A DNA stretch of 11,481 bases from Pseudomonadota bacterium (GCA_002862965.1 PKCW01000175.1:1-11481); one strand, 5' to 3'; counted from the stretch's first letter, positions 1-7,744 are shown. Notes: a model not told the origin generated them from the sequence alone. Program-made: numbers and translations.

Positions 1-1
1 G

Positions 2-571
2 AGCGCGCCGCGCGACCTGACGATCCACGTCCCGCCCGATCTGCGCTCGGGCAGCACCCGGAAATGGTGGGAGGTGCCGCCGGAGTCCGTCTACGCCTTC
101 ACCTTCTACGTCTGGCAGCAGTTGCAGCGCTGGCCGACCAACGGCGATGACGACTACCCGCGCAACCTGCATGCGCTGTCTGCGTACTTCACGCCGGCCT
201 GCCAAGCCTTCCTGCGCCAGGACTACGAGTACCGCCGCAACGCAGGCGAGCTGCGTCAGCGCGTGCGCGGTATCTACGAGATTCCGGGACGCGGTTACGG
301 GTCCAGCCCCGCCATGCGCGTTCGCACCGTCTCCGACCACGATTGGGTCGTGACGCTCGACGTCACCGCGGACGAGTACTACGGCGCCGAACAGGTCAAG
401 CGCGCGTTCGTGCGCTACCCGCTGAAGGTCGTGCGCGCTGATGTCGATCCGCAGCGCAACCCCTTCGGCCTAGCGATCGACTGCTACGACGGCACCCCGC
501 AGCGGATCGCCACGCCTGCCGACCCGGCACCCAGCGCCGCGCCGACCCCTCCCGCGGAAACCACGCCATGA
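2..571 (+). CDS. VirB8/TraE-like conjugation protein, PFL_4703 family (5' partial)
   Basis: The reading frame is open from base 2 to a TGA at 569-571, so the first 189 visible residues lack their true start. A GTG at 74 is in frame but is not the start, because the residues before it (RDLTIHVPPDLRSGS, then KWWEV) are typical of the PFL_4703 (TIGR03746) family. Members are inner-membrane-anchored proteins with one N-terminal membrane helix and a periplasmic domain, in the operon position of VirB8/TraE. The anchor lies outside the window. The visible part holds the family-like segment FTFYVWQQLQRWPTNGDDDY and the later ADEYYGAEQVKRAFVRYPLKV strand region. It ends in a proline/alanine-rich tail. 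The stop overlaps the next start in an ATGA, implying translational coupling. The family call is from remembered sequence patterns; the VirB8-like role is inference from gene order and domain layout. Confidence 0.88.
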   Translation, partial: SAPRDLTIHVPPDLRSGSTRKWWEVPPESVYAFTFYVWQQLQRWPTNGDDDYPRNLHALSAYFTPACQAFLRQDYEYRRNAGELRQRVRGIYEIPGRGYGSSPAMRVRTVSDHDWVVTLDVTADEYYGAEQVKRAFVRYPLKVVRADVDPQRNPFGLAIDCYDGTPQRIATPADPAPSAAPTPPAETTP

Positions 572-1464
572 ACCGTCTTCTCGCCACGCTCGGCGCCGCG
601 TTGCTGCTGGCGCTGTCCGTCCCCGTCCATGCCGTCGAGATCCTGCGCTGGGAGCGACTGCCCCTGGCGCTGCCGCTCGTCGTCGGCGAGGAGCGGGTCA
701 TCTTCATCGACCGCAACGTGCGCGTCGGCGTCCCCGCGTCGGTGGGCGCTCGACTGCGCGTGCAGAGCGCGGCCGGCGCCGTTTACCTGCGCGCCAGCGA
801 GCCGATCGAACCGACGCGGCTGCAACTCCAGGATGCCGGCAGCGGCACGGTGATCCTGCTGGACATTGCCGCCGAAGCGCCGCAGGAAGGACAGCCGCCG
901 CTGGAGCCGGTGCGCATCGTCATCGCGGCGCCGGCCGGCGGCCAGGGCGTCGCGGCCGAGGACGATCCACAGGCACGCGCCGCGCGCACCGACCGTCCGG
1001 CACCGCCGACGCCCGTGCCGGTGGTGCTGACGCGCTACGCCGCGCAAAGCCTCTACGCGCCGCTGCGCACGGTCGAGCCGGTGCCGGGCATTACCCGCGC
1101 CAACGTGCGCCGGGACCTGCCGCTGCACTCGCTGCTGCCGACGCTGCCCATCCAGGCGCAGGCACTGGCTGCCTGGCGCCTGGGCGACCTGTGGGTCAGC
1201 GCCGTGCGCCTGCGCAACACCGCGCCGCGCGGGTTCGATCTGGATCCGCGCGCGCTGCAAGGCGACTTCCTGACCGCGACGTTCCAGCACCCCGACCTCG
1301 GGCCGGCCGGCACGCCGGAAGACACAACCGTCGTCTACCTCGTCACCCGCGGCCGCGGCTTGCCGCAGTCGCTGCTGCCCGCGATCGCACCCGTCGACGC
1401 CTCCCTCAACCTGCCGGCGCCCGCCGCGCCGAGCGACCGCGACGGAGGCCGCGATGAAGAGTAA
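568..1464 (+). CDS. VirB9/TraK-like periplasmic conjugation protein, PFL_4704 family
   Basis: This 298-residue protein matches the TIGR03749 (PFL_4704) family of integrative conjugative element proteins. Residues 1-22 form a classic Sec signal peptide (a short basic start, a leucine/alanine core, then VHA) with probable cleavage before VEILRWERLPL. An N-terminal beta-rich domain follows, then a variable acidic/proline segment around residues 130-150. The conserved C-terminal domain carries LGDLWVSAVRLRN (about 205-217), FDLDPRALQGDF (223-234) and TTVVYLVTRG (about 253-262). Its place between the VirB8-like and VirB10-like genes and its secreted nature suggest the VirB9/TraK role, linking the outer-membrane lipoprotein to the VirB10-like scaffold. 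The ATG at 568 shares ATGA with the previous stop. The 3' end overlaps the next gene by 11 bp. Family assignment is firm; the functional analogy is inferred. Confidence 0.88.
   Translation: MNRLLATLGAALLLALSVPVHAVEILRWERLPLALPLVVGEERVIFIDRNVRVGVPASVGARLRVQSAAGAVYLRASEPIEPTRLQLQDAGSGTVILLDIAAEAPQEGQPPLEPVRIVIAAPAGGQGVAAEDDPQARAARTDRPAPPTPVPVVLTRYAAQSLYAPLRTVEPVPGITRANVRRDLPLHSLLPTLPIQAQALAAWRLGDLWVSAVRLRNTAPRGFDLDPRALQGDFLTATFQHPDLGPAGTPEDTTVVYLVTRGRGLPQSLLPAIAPVDASLNLPAPAAPSDRDGGRDEE
1444..1448 (+). promoter_or_regulatory. Ribosome binding site for the VirB10-like gene
   Basis: GGAGG lies 5 bases before the ATG at 1454 and inside the end of the preceding coding sequence. It supports the start that overlaps the upstream gene by 11 bp. 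Confidence 0.7.
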
Positions 1465-2896
1465 CGGCCTGCTCAAGTGGCTGATGATCCCGATGGTGCT
1501 GCTGCTGGTGTTCGTCGGCTTCAAGCTGTTGTCCGGCGGCGACCGCGCACCCGCGCAGCAGGGGGCCGGTCAGCTCACCGCGGACGAAGCCAAGGCCCTG
1601 GGCATCGAAGGCGACACGCCGCGCGATACCGTCGCCACGCTGGTCGCGCAGGTCCGGCAACTGCGCACCGAGTTGCAGACGGCGTTGACGGACAACAGGA
1701 CCCAGCGCCAGGAGAACGAACGGCTGCGGCAGCGCGAGAGCGCGGTCGACCGGCGCATCCAGAGCGCGATCGAGGGAGAGCGCAACCAGCTGCGGCAAGA
1801 TCGTGAGCAGGCCGCCGCCGAGCGCCAGCAGACCCAGGGCCTGTTGCAGGAACTGCAGCAACGCCTTGAAGGCGTGAGCGGCCGCCGCGACGGCCACGCC
1901 GACCTGCCGGTGGGCCTGGGGCTGGAGCCGGGCGACAACGCCAGCACCGGCGGCAGCGGCGAGACCATGCGCTGGGTCGAGCCGGATGATGCCCGCCAGG
2001 AGGGCCGCGGACGTTCGCCCGCCAACAACGCAAGCGGCTTCAGCTTCCCCACGAGCTTCGGGGAAGCCGGTGAAAGCATCGGCGACGCCACCGGTGCGGC
2101 GGTGGACGCCGGTCGCCGCGCAGCCGGTGCGCCGGCTGCGAAGGCCGTCTACACCGTGCCGACGAACTCCACCTTGATGGGATCGGTCGCGATGACGGCG
2201 CTGATCGGCCGCGTGCCGATCGACGGGACGGTCAACGATCCGTATCCGTTCAAGGTCCTGATCGGACCCGACAACCTGACCGCGAACGGCATCGACATCC
2301 CCGACGTCGCCGGTGCGGTCGTCAGTGGCACCGCGTCGGGCGACTGGACGCTCTCGTGCGTGCGCGGCCAGGTTCGCTCCGTGACCTTCGTGTTCAACGA
2401 CGGGACCATCCGCACCATCCCCGAGGATCGCGAGCGTGGCGGCAACCGCCAAGACAACGCCCAGGGCAACACCACCCAGGACGGCCTCGGCTGGATCAGC
2501 GACCCGCACGGCATTCCCTGCGTCACCGGCGACCGCCGTTCCAACGCGCAGCAGTACCTCGGCAGCAGGGCGCTGATCACCGCCGCCGGCGCCGGCGTCG
2601 CCTCGCTGATCGACTCGGACACCGGCCGCCTGTCCTACGTCGGCCCCGACGGCGCCATCGGCACCGTCGGCATCACCGGCAACGAAGCGATGGGCCAGAT
2701 CCTCGCCGGTGGCGTCCGCGACATGGCCGACTGGGTGAACAAGCTCTACGGCCAGGCCTTCGCCGCGGTGTACGTGCAGCCCGGCGCCAAGGTCGCCGTG
2801 CATCTCGAAGAACCCTTGACCATCGACTACGACCCGGCCGGCCGCCGCGTCGACCACCGCCTCGGAGACGCGACCCATGCGCAGGAACTGGACTGA
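1454..2896 (+). CDS. VirB10/TraB-like conjugation scaffold protein, PFL_4705 family
   Basis: This 480-residue protein belongs to the TIGR03752 (PFL_4705) family, the TraB/VirB10 counterpart that spans the periplasm and connects inner and outer membrane parts of the channel. A single membrane helix at about residues 7-27 follows a short lysine-containing start, giving an N-in topology. Residues about 58-140 form a long charged coiled coil rich in Gln, Arg and Glu. A glycine/serine-rich linker follows. The VirB10-like domain begins near residue 231 with YTVPTNSTLMGSVAMTALIG and continues with VPIDGTVNDPYPFKVLIG. Two cysteines in this domain (C302, C356) could form a disulfide. The start is set by GGAGG 5 bases upstream. 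It overlaps its upstream neighbour by 11 bp and its downstream neighbour by 20 bp. The family call is strong; the bridging role comes from VirB10/TraB homologues. Confidence 0.9.
   Translation: MKSNGLLKWLMIPMVLLLVFVGFKLLSGGDRAPAQQGAGQLTADEAKALGIEGDTPRDTVATLVAQVRQLRTELQTALTDNRTQRQENERLRQRESAVDRRIQSAIEGERNQLRQDREQAAAERQQTQGLLQELQQRLEGVSGRRDGHADLPVGLGLEPGDNASTGGSGETMRWVEPDDARQEGRGRSPANNASGFSFPTSFGEAGESIGDATGAAVDAGRRAAGAPAAKAVYTVPTNSTLMGSVAMTALIGRVPIDGTVNDPYPFKVLIGPDNLTANGIDIPDVAGAVVSGTASGDWTLSCVRGQVRSVTFVFNDGTIRTIPEDRERGGNRQDNAQGNTTQDGLGWISDPHGIPCVTGDRRSNAQQYLGSRALITAAGAGVASLIDSDTGRLSYVGPDGAIGTVGITGNEAMGQILAGGVRDMADWVNKLYGQAFAAVYVQPGAKVAVHLEEPLTIDYDPAGRRVDHRLGDATHAQELD
2864..2867 (+). promoter_or_regulatory. 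Ribosome binding site for the lipoprotein gene
   Basis: GGAG lies 9 bases before the ATG at 2877, within the last codons of the VirB10-like gene. It supports the 20-bp overlapping start, which also produces an intact lipoprotein signal. Confidence 0.5.
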
Positions 2897-3308
2897 CGCC
2901 CTGGCGGCGCTGGGCGTTGCACTCGCGCTGGCCGGTTGTGCAACCACTAAGGAGGAGCTGCTGCCGCGCTCCGACCGGACCATGCTCGACATCTGGAACG
3001 TCGAGACCGGCGGCGGCGCGGCCGGCCCGAGCGAGCGCGGCCTGCTCGATGCCCGGCAGTCGCTGCGCCGTCCGCTCACGCCGGCCGACGTGCAGGCCGC
3101 GCCCGCCGAGCAGGCGCGCTACACGCGCACCGCGCAGAACGAGATCCACCGCCAGTTCCACCGCCTGCCCAACCCGGACCTGCTCATGTATGTGTTCCCG
3201 CACTTGGCCGGTTCGGACCCGGTGCCGGTGCCCGGCTACACGACGGTGTTCCCGCTCTACCAGCGCGTCCAGTACGCGCTGCCGGGCGAACGGACCGAGG
3301 ACTACTGA
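2877..3308 (+). CDS. TraV/VirB7-like conjugal transfer lipoprotein, TIGR03751 family
   Basis: This 143-residue protein begins with a lipoprotein signal: MRRNWTD, a hydrophobic alanine/leucine core, and the lipobox L18-A19-G20-C21. C21 should be lipidated and anchor the protein in the outer membrane. After the anchor, ATTKEELLPRSDRTMLDIWN and, near the C-terminus, NPDLLMYVFPHL followed by PVPGYTTVFPLYQRVQYALPGE are features I recognise from the TIGR03751 conjugative-element lipoproteins. In related systems a small lipoprotein (VirB7, TraV) stabilises the outer-membrane core complex with the VirB9- and VirB10-like proteins encoded just upstream. The start overlaps the upstream gene by 20 bp. 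Only 2 bp separate its stop from the ATPase gene. The lipidation site is seen directly; the partner assignment is inferred from order and family. Confidence 0.88.
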   Translation: MRRNWTDALAALGVALALAGCATTKEELLPRSDRTMLDIWNVETGGGAAGPSERGLLDARQSLRRPLTPADVQAAPAEQARYTRTAQNEIHRQFHRLPNPDLLMYVFPHLAGSDPVPVPGYTTVFPLYQRVQYALPGERTEDY

Positions 3309-3310
3309 CG

Positions 3311-6202
3311 ATGGCGTGGCCCTCGCTCAAGCGCCGGCCGCGCCCGGCGCCGGCTGCGGCGTCGCCGGCACCGGCCGATGCCTGGGAGCGCCACGTCGCC
3401 GAGCTGCGCACGCATGGCCTGCCCGAACCCGGTCGCCCCGGCCGGCGCTCGCGCCGTCCCGCCACCGTCGCCGACGAGCAGGCTCTGTACGACATCGCCC
3501 CGTCGTTCGCGGACATGCTGCCGTGGGCCGAGTACCTTTCCGAGTCGCAGTGCATGCTGCTGGAGGACGGCGCCTCGGTCGCCGCGTTCTTCGAGCTGCA
3601 GCCGGTCGGCACCGAAGGCCGCGAGCCCGGCTGGCTGGGCCAGGTCCGCGACACTCTCGAGAACGCGCTGCAGGACTCGTTCGACGAACTGGACGAGAAC
3701 CCCTGGGTCGTCCAGCTCTACGCCCAGGACGAGACCAGTTGGGACCGCTATCTGGAGGACCTGCGCGCCTACCTGCAGCCGCGCGCACGCGGCAGCGCCT
3801 TTAGCGACTTCTACCTGCGCTTCTTCGGCCACCACCTGCACGCGATCGTCAAGACCGGCGGGCTGTTCGAGGACTGCACCGTCACGCGCTTGCCCTGGCG
3901 CGGCCAGTCGCGCCGCACGCGCATGGTGGTGTATCGCCGCGTCGGCCAGGCGCCGGCCCGCCGCGGCCAATCGCCCGAGCAGGCGCTGCACATCGTCTGC
4001 GACCGCCTGGTCGGCGGGCTGGCCAACGCCGGCGTGCGCGCCCGCCGCCTCGGCGCGACCGACATCCATGCCTGGCTACTGCGCTGGTTCAACCCGAACC
4101 CAACGCTGCTCGGCCCGAGCGAAGCCGACCGCGAGCGGTTCTACGCGCTGGCGCGCTATCCCGATGAAGCCGAGCCCGGCGAGATCGAGCTGGCCAGCGG
4201 CACGGACTTCGCGCAGCGGCTGTTCTTCGGCCAGCCGCGCTCCGACGTGGCCGAAGGCCTGTGGTACTTCGACGGCCTGCCGCACCGTGCGATCAGCGTC
4301 GACCGCCTGCGGATGCCGCCGGCCACCGGCCACATCACCGGCGAAACCCGCAAGGGCGGCGACGCGATCAACGCGCTGTTCGACCAGATGCCGGAAGACA
4401 CGACCCTGTGCCTGACGCTCGTGGCGACGCCGCAGGACGTGCTCGAAGCGCACCTGAACCACCTGGCGCGCAAAGCCGTCGGCGAGACCCTGGCGTCCGA
4501 ACAGGCCCGCCACGACGTGCAGCAGGCGCGCGGGCTGATCGGCAGCGCGCACAAGCTGTACCGCGGCGCGCTGACGTTCTACCTGCGCGGACGCGACCAG
4601 GCCGAACTCGACGCGCGCGGCCTGCAGTTGGGCAACGTCCTGCTCAACGCCGGCATGCAGCCCGTGCGCGAAGACGACGAGGTGGCCCCGCTCAACACCT
4701 ACCTGCGCTGGCTGCCCTGCGTCTACGACCCGGACAAGGACAAGCGCCAGTGGTACACGCAGCTGATGTTCGTGCAGCACGGCGTCAACGTGGCGCCGCT
4801 GTGGGGGCGCAGCCAGGGCACCGGACATCCCGGCATCACGCTGTTCAACCGCGGCGGCGGCACGATTACGTTCGACCCGCTGAACCGGCTCGACCGGCAG
4901 ATGAACGCCCACCTGTTCCTGTTCGGTCCCACCGGCTCGGGCAAGTCGGCCACCCTCAACAACATCCTCAACCAAGTCACCGCGATCTACCGGCCGCGGC
5001 TGTTCATCGTCGAAGCCGGCAACAGCTTCGGATTGTTCGGAGAGTTCGCCGCACGGCTCGGGCTCAGCGTCCACCGCGTCAAGCTCGCGCCCAGCTCCGG
5101 CGTGAGCCTGGCCCCGTTCGCCGACGCGCATCGCCTGGTCGAGACCCCCAGCCAGGTGCAGACGCTCGATGCCGATGCGCTCGACGAGGAGGGGGGCGAG
5201 GAGGACGTCGGCGACGAGCAGCGTGACGTGCTGGGCGAACTGGAGATCACCGCCCGGCTGATGATCACCGGCGGCGAGGACAAGGAAGAAGCGCGCATGA
5301 CGCGCGCCGATCGCAGCCTCATCCGCCAGTGCATCCTCGACGCCGCCCAGCGCTGCGTGGCCGAGCGGCGCACCGTGCTCACGCGCGACGTGCGCGACGC
5401 GCTGCGCGAACGCGGCAGCGACACCACGCTCCCGGACACCCGGCGCGCGCGGCTGCTGGAGATGGCCGACGCCATGGAGATGTTTTGCCAGGGCGCGGAC
5501 GGGGAAATGTTCGACCGTCCGGGCACGCCGTGGCCCGAAGCGGACATCACCATCGTCGACCTCGCGACCTACGCGAGGGAGGGCTACAACGCGCAGCTCT
5601 CGATCGCCTACACGTCGCTGATCAACACGGTCAACAACATCGCCGAACGCGACCAGTTCCTGGGCCGGCCGATCATCAACGTCACGGACGAGGGCCATAT
5701 CATTACCAAGAACCCGCTGCTGGCGCCCTACGTGGTCAAGATCACGAAGATGTGGCGCAAGCTCGGCGCCTGGTTCTGGCTCGCCACGCAGAACCTCGAC
5801 GACCTGCCGAAGGCGGCCGAGCCGATGCTGAACATGATCGAATGGTGGATTTGCCTCAGCATGCCGCCCGATGAAGTCGAGAAGATCGCCCGCTTCCGCG
5901 AACTCACGCCGGCGCAGAAGGCGCTGATGCTCTCGGCGCGCAAGGAAGCGGGCAAGTACACCGAGGGTGTCATCCTCTCCAGGAGCATGGAACTGCTGTT
6001 CCGCGCAGTGCCGCCGAGTCTTTATCTGGCGCTCGCGCAGACCGAGCCCGAGGAGAAGGCCGAACGCTACCGGCTGATGCAGGAATTCGGCATCGGCGAG
6101 CTGGACGCGGCATTCAAGGTCGCCGAGATGATCGACCGCGCACGCGGCATCGAACCGCTGGCGATGAACGCCAACGGCGACCTGCTCACCGTGTCGGGTT
6201 GA
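3311..6202 (+). CDS. VirB4/TraC-type conjugative transfer ATPase, PFL_4706 family
   Basis: This 963-residue cytoplasmic ATPase powers pilus biogenesis and substrate transfer at the inner-membrane face of the secretion channel. It matches the TraC-like TIGR03744 (PFL_4706) family in length and motifs. The first 50 residues are a basic, proline-rich tail, followed by the N-terminal VirB4 domain. The Walker A motif is GPTGSGKS at residues 539-546 (lysine K545). The Walker B motif is IINVTDE at about 788-794, with D793-E794 as metal and catalytic acids. A downstream LATQN motif holds T826-Q827. A highly acidic stretch at 620-639 (11 Asp/Glu of 20) lies between the Walker motifs. The start is 2 bp after the lipoprotein stop, with GAGG at 3297-3300. 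It is the last gene of the left operon block; its stop faces the stop of the antisense AbiEii gene 22 bp away. No catalytic residue appears to be missing. Confidence 0.95.
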   Translation: MAWPSLKRRPRPAPAAASPAPADAWERHVAELRTHGLPEPGRPGRRSRRPATVADEQALYDIAPSFADMLPWAEYLSESQCMLLEDGASVAAFFELQPVGTEGREPGWLGQVRDTLENALQDSFDELDENPWVVQLYAQDETSWDRYLEDLRAYLQPRARGSAFSDFYLRFFGHHLHAIVKTGGLFEDCTVTRLPWRGQSRRTRMVVYRRVGQAPARRGQSPEQALHIVCDRLVGGLANAGVRARRLGATDIHAWLLRWFNPNPTLLGPSEADRERFYALARYPDEAEPGEIELASGTDFAQRLFFGQPRSDVAEGLWYFDGLPHRAISVDRLRMPPATGHITGETRKGGDAINALFDQMPEDTTLCLTLVATPQDVLEAHLNHLARKAVGETLASEQARHDVQQARGLIGSAHKLYRGALTFYLRGRDQAELDARGLQLGNVLLNAGMQPVREDDEVAPLNTYLRWLPCVYDPDKDKRQWYTQLMFVQHGVNVAPLWGRSQGTGHPGITLFNRGGGTITFDPLNRLDRQMNAHLFLFGPTGSGKSATLNNILNQVTAIYRPRLFIVEAGNSFGLFGEFAARLGLSVHRVKLAPSSGVSLAPFADAHRLVETPSQVQTLDADALDEEGGEEDVGDEQRDVLGELEITARLMITGGEDKEEARMTRADRSLIRQCILDAAQRCVAERRTVLTRDVRDALRERGSDTTLPDTRRARLLEMADAMEMFCQGADGEMFDRPGTPWPEADITIVDLATYAREGYNAQLSIAYTSLINTVNNIAERDQFLGRPIINVTDEGHIITKNPLLAPYVVKITKMWRKLGAWFWLATQNLDDLPKAAEPMLNMIEWWICLSMPPDEVEKIARFRELTPAQKALMLSARKEAGKYTEGVILSRSMELLFRAVPPSLYLALAQTEPEEKAERYRLMQEFGIGELDAAFKVAEMIDRARGIEPLAMNANGDLLTVSG

Positions 6203-6217
6203 GGTTCCGCCGGAACC
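6203..6217. repeat. Perfect hairpin between convergent stop codons
   Basis: GGTTCC, loop GCC, GGAACC forms a perfect 6-bp stem directly after the ATPase stop codon and 7 bp before the AbiEii stop on the other strand. Because it is palindromic it would form in both transcripts. No T-run follows on either side, so it is at best a weak intrinsic terminator. It may instead only protect 3' ends or limit collision between the convergent transcripts. Confidence 0.45.
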
Positions 6218-6224
6218 ACTCGCG

Positions 6225-7073
6225 TCACGCCGACTGCAGCGCCAGGAAGACATCGCGCAGCCGTGCGACGACCTCGGCCAGTTCCCGCGGCGCCAGTCCG
6301 TTCTTCTTGAAGAACGCCGCCCACTGTCGCTGCTTGATCGGATCCTGCGCGAAAGCGTCGCTCAGGCCAATGGGAAGGTCGGCCGGCATCGCCAGCCGCC
6401 GCCGCGCGAAGGTCGCCTCGACCGCTCGACGCAGTTCGTCCGGCGCCAGGTCCTCCTCGGTCAGCAGCACCCACAGGTCGAAGTAGTCCTTCATGCGGCT
6501 GTTCGTCATGCCCAGCAGGCAGATGGCATGGAGCTTCTCCGCAACCACCGTGTACTTGGGATAGGCGCGCAGTCGTGGTGCGGGCAGATCGTCGAGCAGC
6601 ACCGGATAGTGGATCGGCTCCGGCGCCGGCGTCACCACATCGCCGAAACCGATGTCCACCTGCAAGGCGATGCGCGCACCGTCCAGTGTCGCCCGCAGAT
6701 CGACCCGCACGCCTCCGTAGCCGGCTTCCTTGCGAATCACCGACCCCGCGACCGAAGCGGGGTCGAACACGATGCCGTCGTCCACCGCGATCTGGCTGAT
6801 CTCGCGGAACGTGGCCACGGCCGTCTCCACGTCGTCCGGCCCATAGCCGAGCAGGTCCACATCGCGCGTCGGCCGATGCGGCTGGTCGTACCACAGCGAA
6901 AACAGCAGCGCGCCCTTGAGCAGGTAGCGATCGGCATATTGGGAGATCGACAGCCGGTACAGCAGCCGTTCCAGGCCGTAATGGGTCAGCGTCAGGTTGA
7001 AGTCCTGGCGCGTCGCGTCCGCGCGCTGTTTCAGGCGGGCACGGATCGAAGCGGGTAGATTGGTTCGGCTCAC
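6225..7073 (-). CDS. abiEii: AbiEii nucleotidyltransferase toxin (type IV toxin-antitoxin)
   Basis: This 282-residue protein is the AbiEii/AbiGii-type toxin, a DNA-polymerase-beta-like nucleotidyltransferase. AbiEii toxins are bacteriostatic and act in abortive phage infection; relatives such as MenT add nucleotides to tRNA. The nucleotidyltransferase signature is visible: LLKGALLF (51-58), then RDVDLLG with D71-x-D73 as metal-binding acids, a third likely acid D140 in QVDIGFGD, AEKLHAI (178-184) with K180, and KDYFDLW (195-201). Start: GTG at 7073 was chosen because it gives the family-like beginning VSRTNLPASIRARL, has GGAAAG 9 bases upstream, and shares GTGA with the antitoxin stop. The frame stays open 214 codons further upstream, but that part only shadows the antitoxin gene. 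It lies antisense to the conjugation genes and ends next to the ATPase gene. All key residues appear present, so it should be active. The exact target is unknown. Confidence 0.92.
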   Translation of the reverse strand: MSRTNLPASIRARLKQRADATRQDFNLTLTHYGLERLLYRLSISQYADRYLLKGALLFSLWYDQPHRPTRDVDLLGYGPDDVETAVATFREISQIAVDDGIVFDPASVAGSVIRKEAGYGGVRVDLRATLDGARIALQVDIGFGDVVTPAPEPIHYPVLLDDLPAPRLRAYPKYTVVAEKLHAICLLGMTNSRMKDYFDLWVLLTEEDLAPDELRRAVEATFARRRLAMPADLPIGLSDAFAQDPIKQRQWAAFFKKNGLAPRELAEVVARLRDVFLALQSA

Positions 7074-7687
7074 GCGGTCACGCTTTCCAGATAGGGGCGC
7101 ATCACCGTGGCCACGCGATCCACCGTCGCGTAGCGCCAGAGTGCATCCATCGACAGCTTGCCCTGCGACCACCCGTCGTGCAGCGCCTCCAGGGCCACGT
7201 CCAGCCCGATCTTGTTGCGGTATTTGAAGCAGTCGGCCACGGTCTTGTTCGGATCGAACACGGGCACCGATACGCCATCGATCGCCACCGGCGCGATGCC
7301 TTCGGTCAGCGCCGCGCCCGACATGCGCACCACGCGCAGCGCCGGCTGGTCCAGGCTCGGCGATGGCGAGTTGTGCGGGATCGCCATCCAGACCTCGTGC
7401 GGCGCCTGCGTGCCGATGCCATGCACGCGCAGCGCCGACAGCAGGCAGACCACGCCCTTGGGCACGCGCAGCGCCGCCTCGGCCAGTGAGCGGTGCTCGC
7501 TGAGGCCACGTCCCGGCAGGCTGTAGACGCCGCGTGCGACCCGTTCCAGCTTGCCGGCCGCCACCAGCCGGCCAAGGATCACCGTCGACAGGCCGCGCTG
7601 GGTCAGATCGCGCGCGCGCAGCAGCGGCTGGCGCCTGGCCAGCACGAGGGCGGCATCTTCGAGGCTCATGTCTGGTCGTTGAGGCAT
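7070..7687 (-). CDS. abiEi: AbiEi antitoxin and autorepressor (type IV toxin-antitoxin)
   Basis: This 205-residue protein is the AbiEi partner of the downstream toxin. AbiEi proteins have an N-terminal winged-helix DNA-binding domain that represses their own operon and a C-terminal domain that neutralises the toxin without stable binding (type IV). Here the winged helix covers about residues 12-57 (RARDLTQRGLSTVILGRLVAAG, then the wing RVARGVYSLPG). The family-typical C-terminal block is FDPNKTVADCFKYRNKIGLD at 144-163, followed by VALEAL. The stop overlaps the toxin GTG by 4 bp, so the two are translationally coupled, antitoxin first. Two starts are possible: ATG at 7687 (used here) or ATG at 7669 (MSLEDAALVL). 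Neither has a good Shine-Dalgarno sequence. The predicted promoter places transcription start almost on the 7687 ATG. Function is assigned from family; the pairing is seen directly. Confidence 0.9.
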   Translation of the reverse strand: MPQRPDMSLEDAALVLARRQPLLRARDLTQRGLSTVILGRLVAAGKLERVARGVYSLPGRGLSEHRSLAEAALRVPKGVVCLLSALRVHGIGTQAPHEVWMAIPHNSPSPSLDQPALRVVRMSGAALTEGIAPVAIDGVSVPVFDPNKTVADCFKYRNKIGLDVALEALHDGWSQGKLSMDALWRYATVDRVATVMRPYLESVTA

Positions 7688-7694
7688 GCGGGGT

Positions 7695-7722
7695 AATGTA
7701 GCGATTACTAGGCATTTGTCAA
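7695..7722 (-). promoter_or_regulatory. Predicted sigma-70 promoter of the abiE operon
   Basis: Reading the minus strand, a perfect -35 box TTGACA (7722-7717) is followed after 16 bp by TACATT (7700-7695), which matches four of six -10 consensus positions. The region is much more AT-rich than its surroundings. The expected transcription start falls at about 7688, immediately before the first AbiEi ATG. This is a prediction from sequence only. Confidence 0.65.
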
Positions 7723-7744
7723 TAACTGACTAGGAATCGCTACA
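7697..7744. promoter_or_regulatory. Inverted-repeat operator, probable AbiEi binding site
   Basis: Two 15-bp arms, TGTAGCGATTACTAG (7697-7711) and CTAGGAATCGCTACA (7730-7744), are inverted copies with a single mismatch, separated by 18 bp. The spacer contains the -35 box of the abiE promoter, and the left arm overlaps the -10 box. Characterised AbiEi antitoxins repress their own promoter by binding inverted repeats in it, so this is the likely operator. The repeat is seen directly; binding is inferred. Confidence 0.7.

Noticed and set aside
1406..3079. Minus-strand open frame (557 codons) opposite the PFL_4704-PFL_4705-lipoprotein genes
   Set aside because: It crosses two gene junctions of the plus strand, has a biased composition and no recognisable motif. 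It is an antisense shadow.
2356..3804. Plus-strand 482-codon open frame crossing the VirB10-like, lipoprotein and ATPase genes
   Set aside because: It is out of frame with three well-identified genes and is arginine/proline-rich without motifs.
4076..6253. Very long minus-strand open frame (725 codons) opposite the ATPase gene
   Set aside because: High-GC coding DNA commonly leaves antisense frames open. The translation is low-complexity (Arg/Ala/Val/His-rich) with no domain, whereas the plus strand encodes a full VirB4-type ATPase.
7074..7715. Extension of AbiEii upstream to give a 496-residue protein
   Set aside because: The extra 214 codons lie wholly over the AbiEi gene in another frame and encode Arg/Ala/Gly-rich nonsense. 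AbiEii family homology begins at the GTG at 7073.
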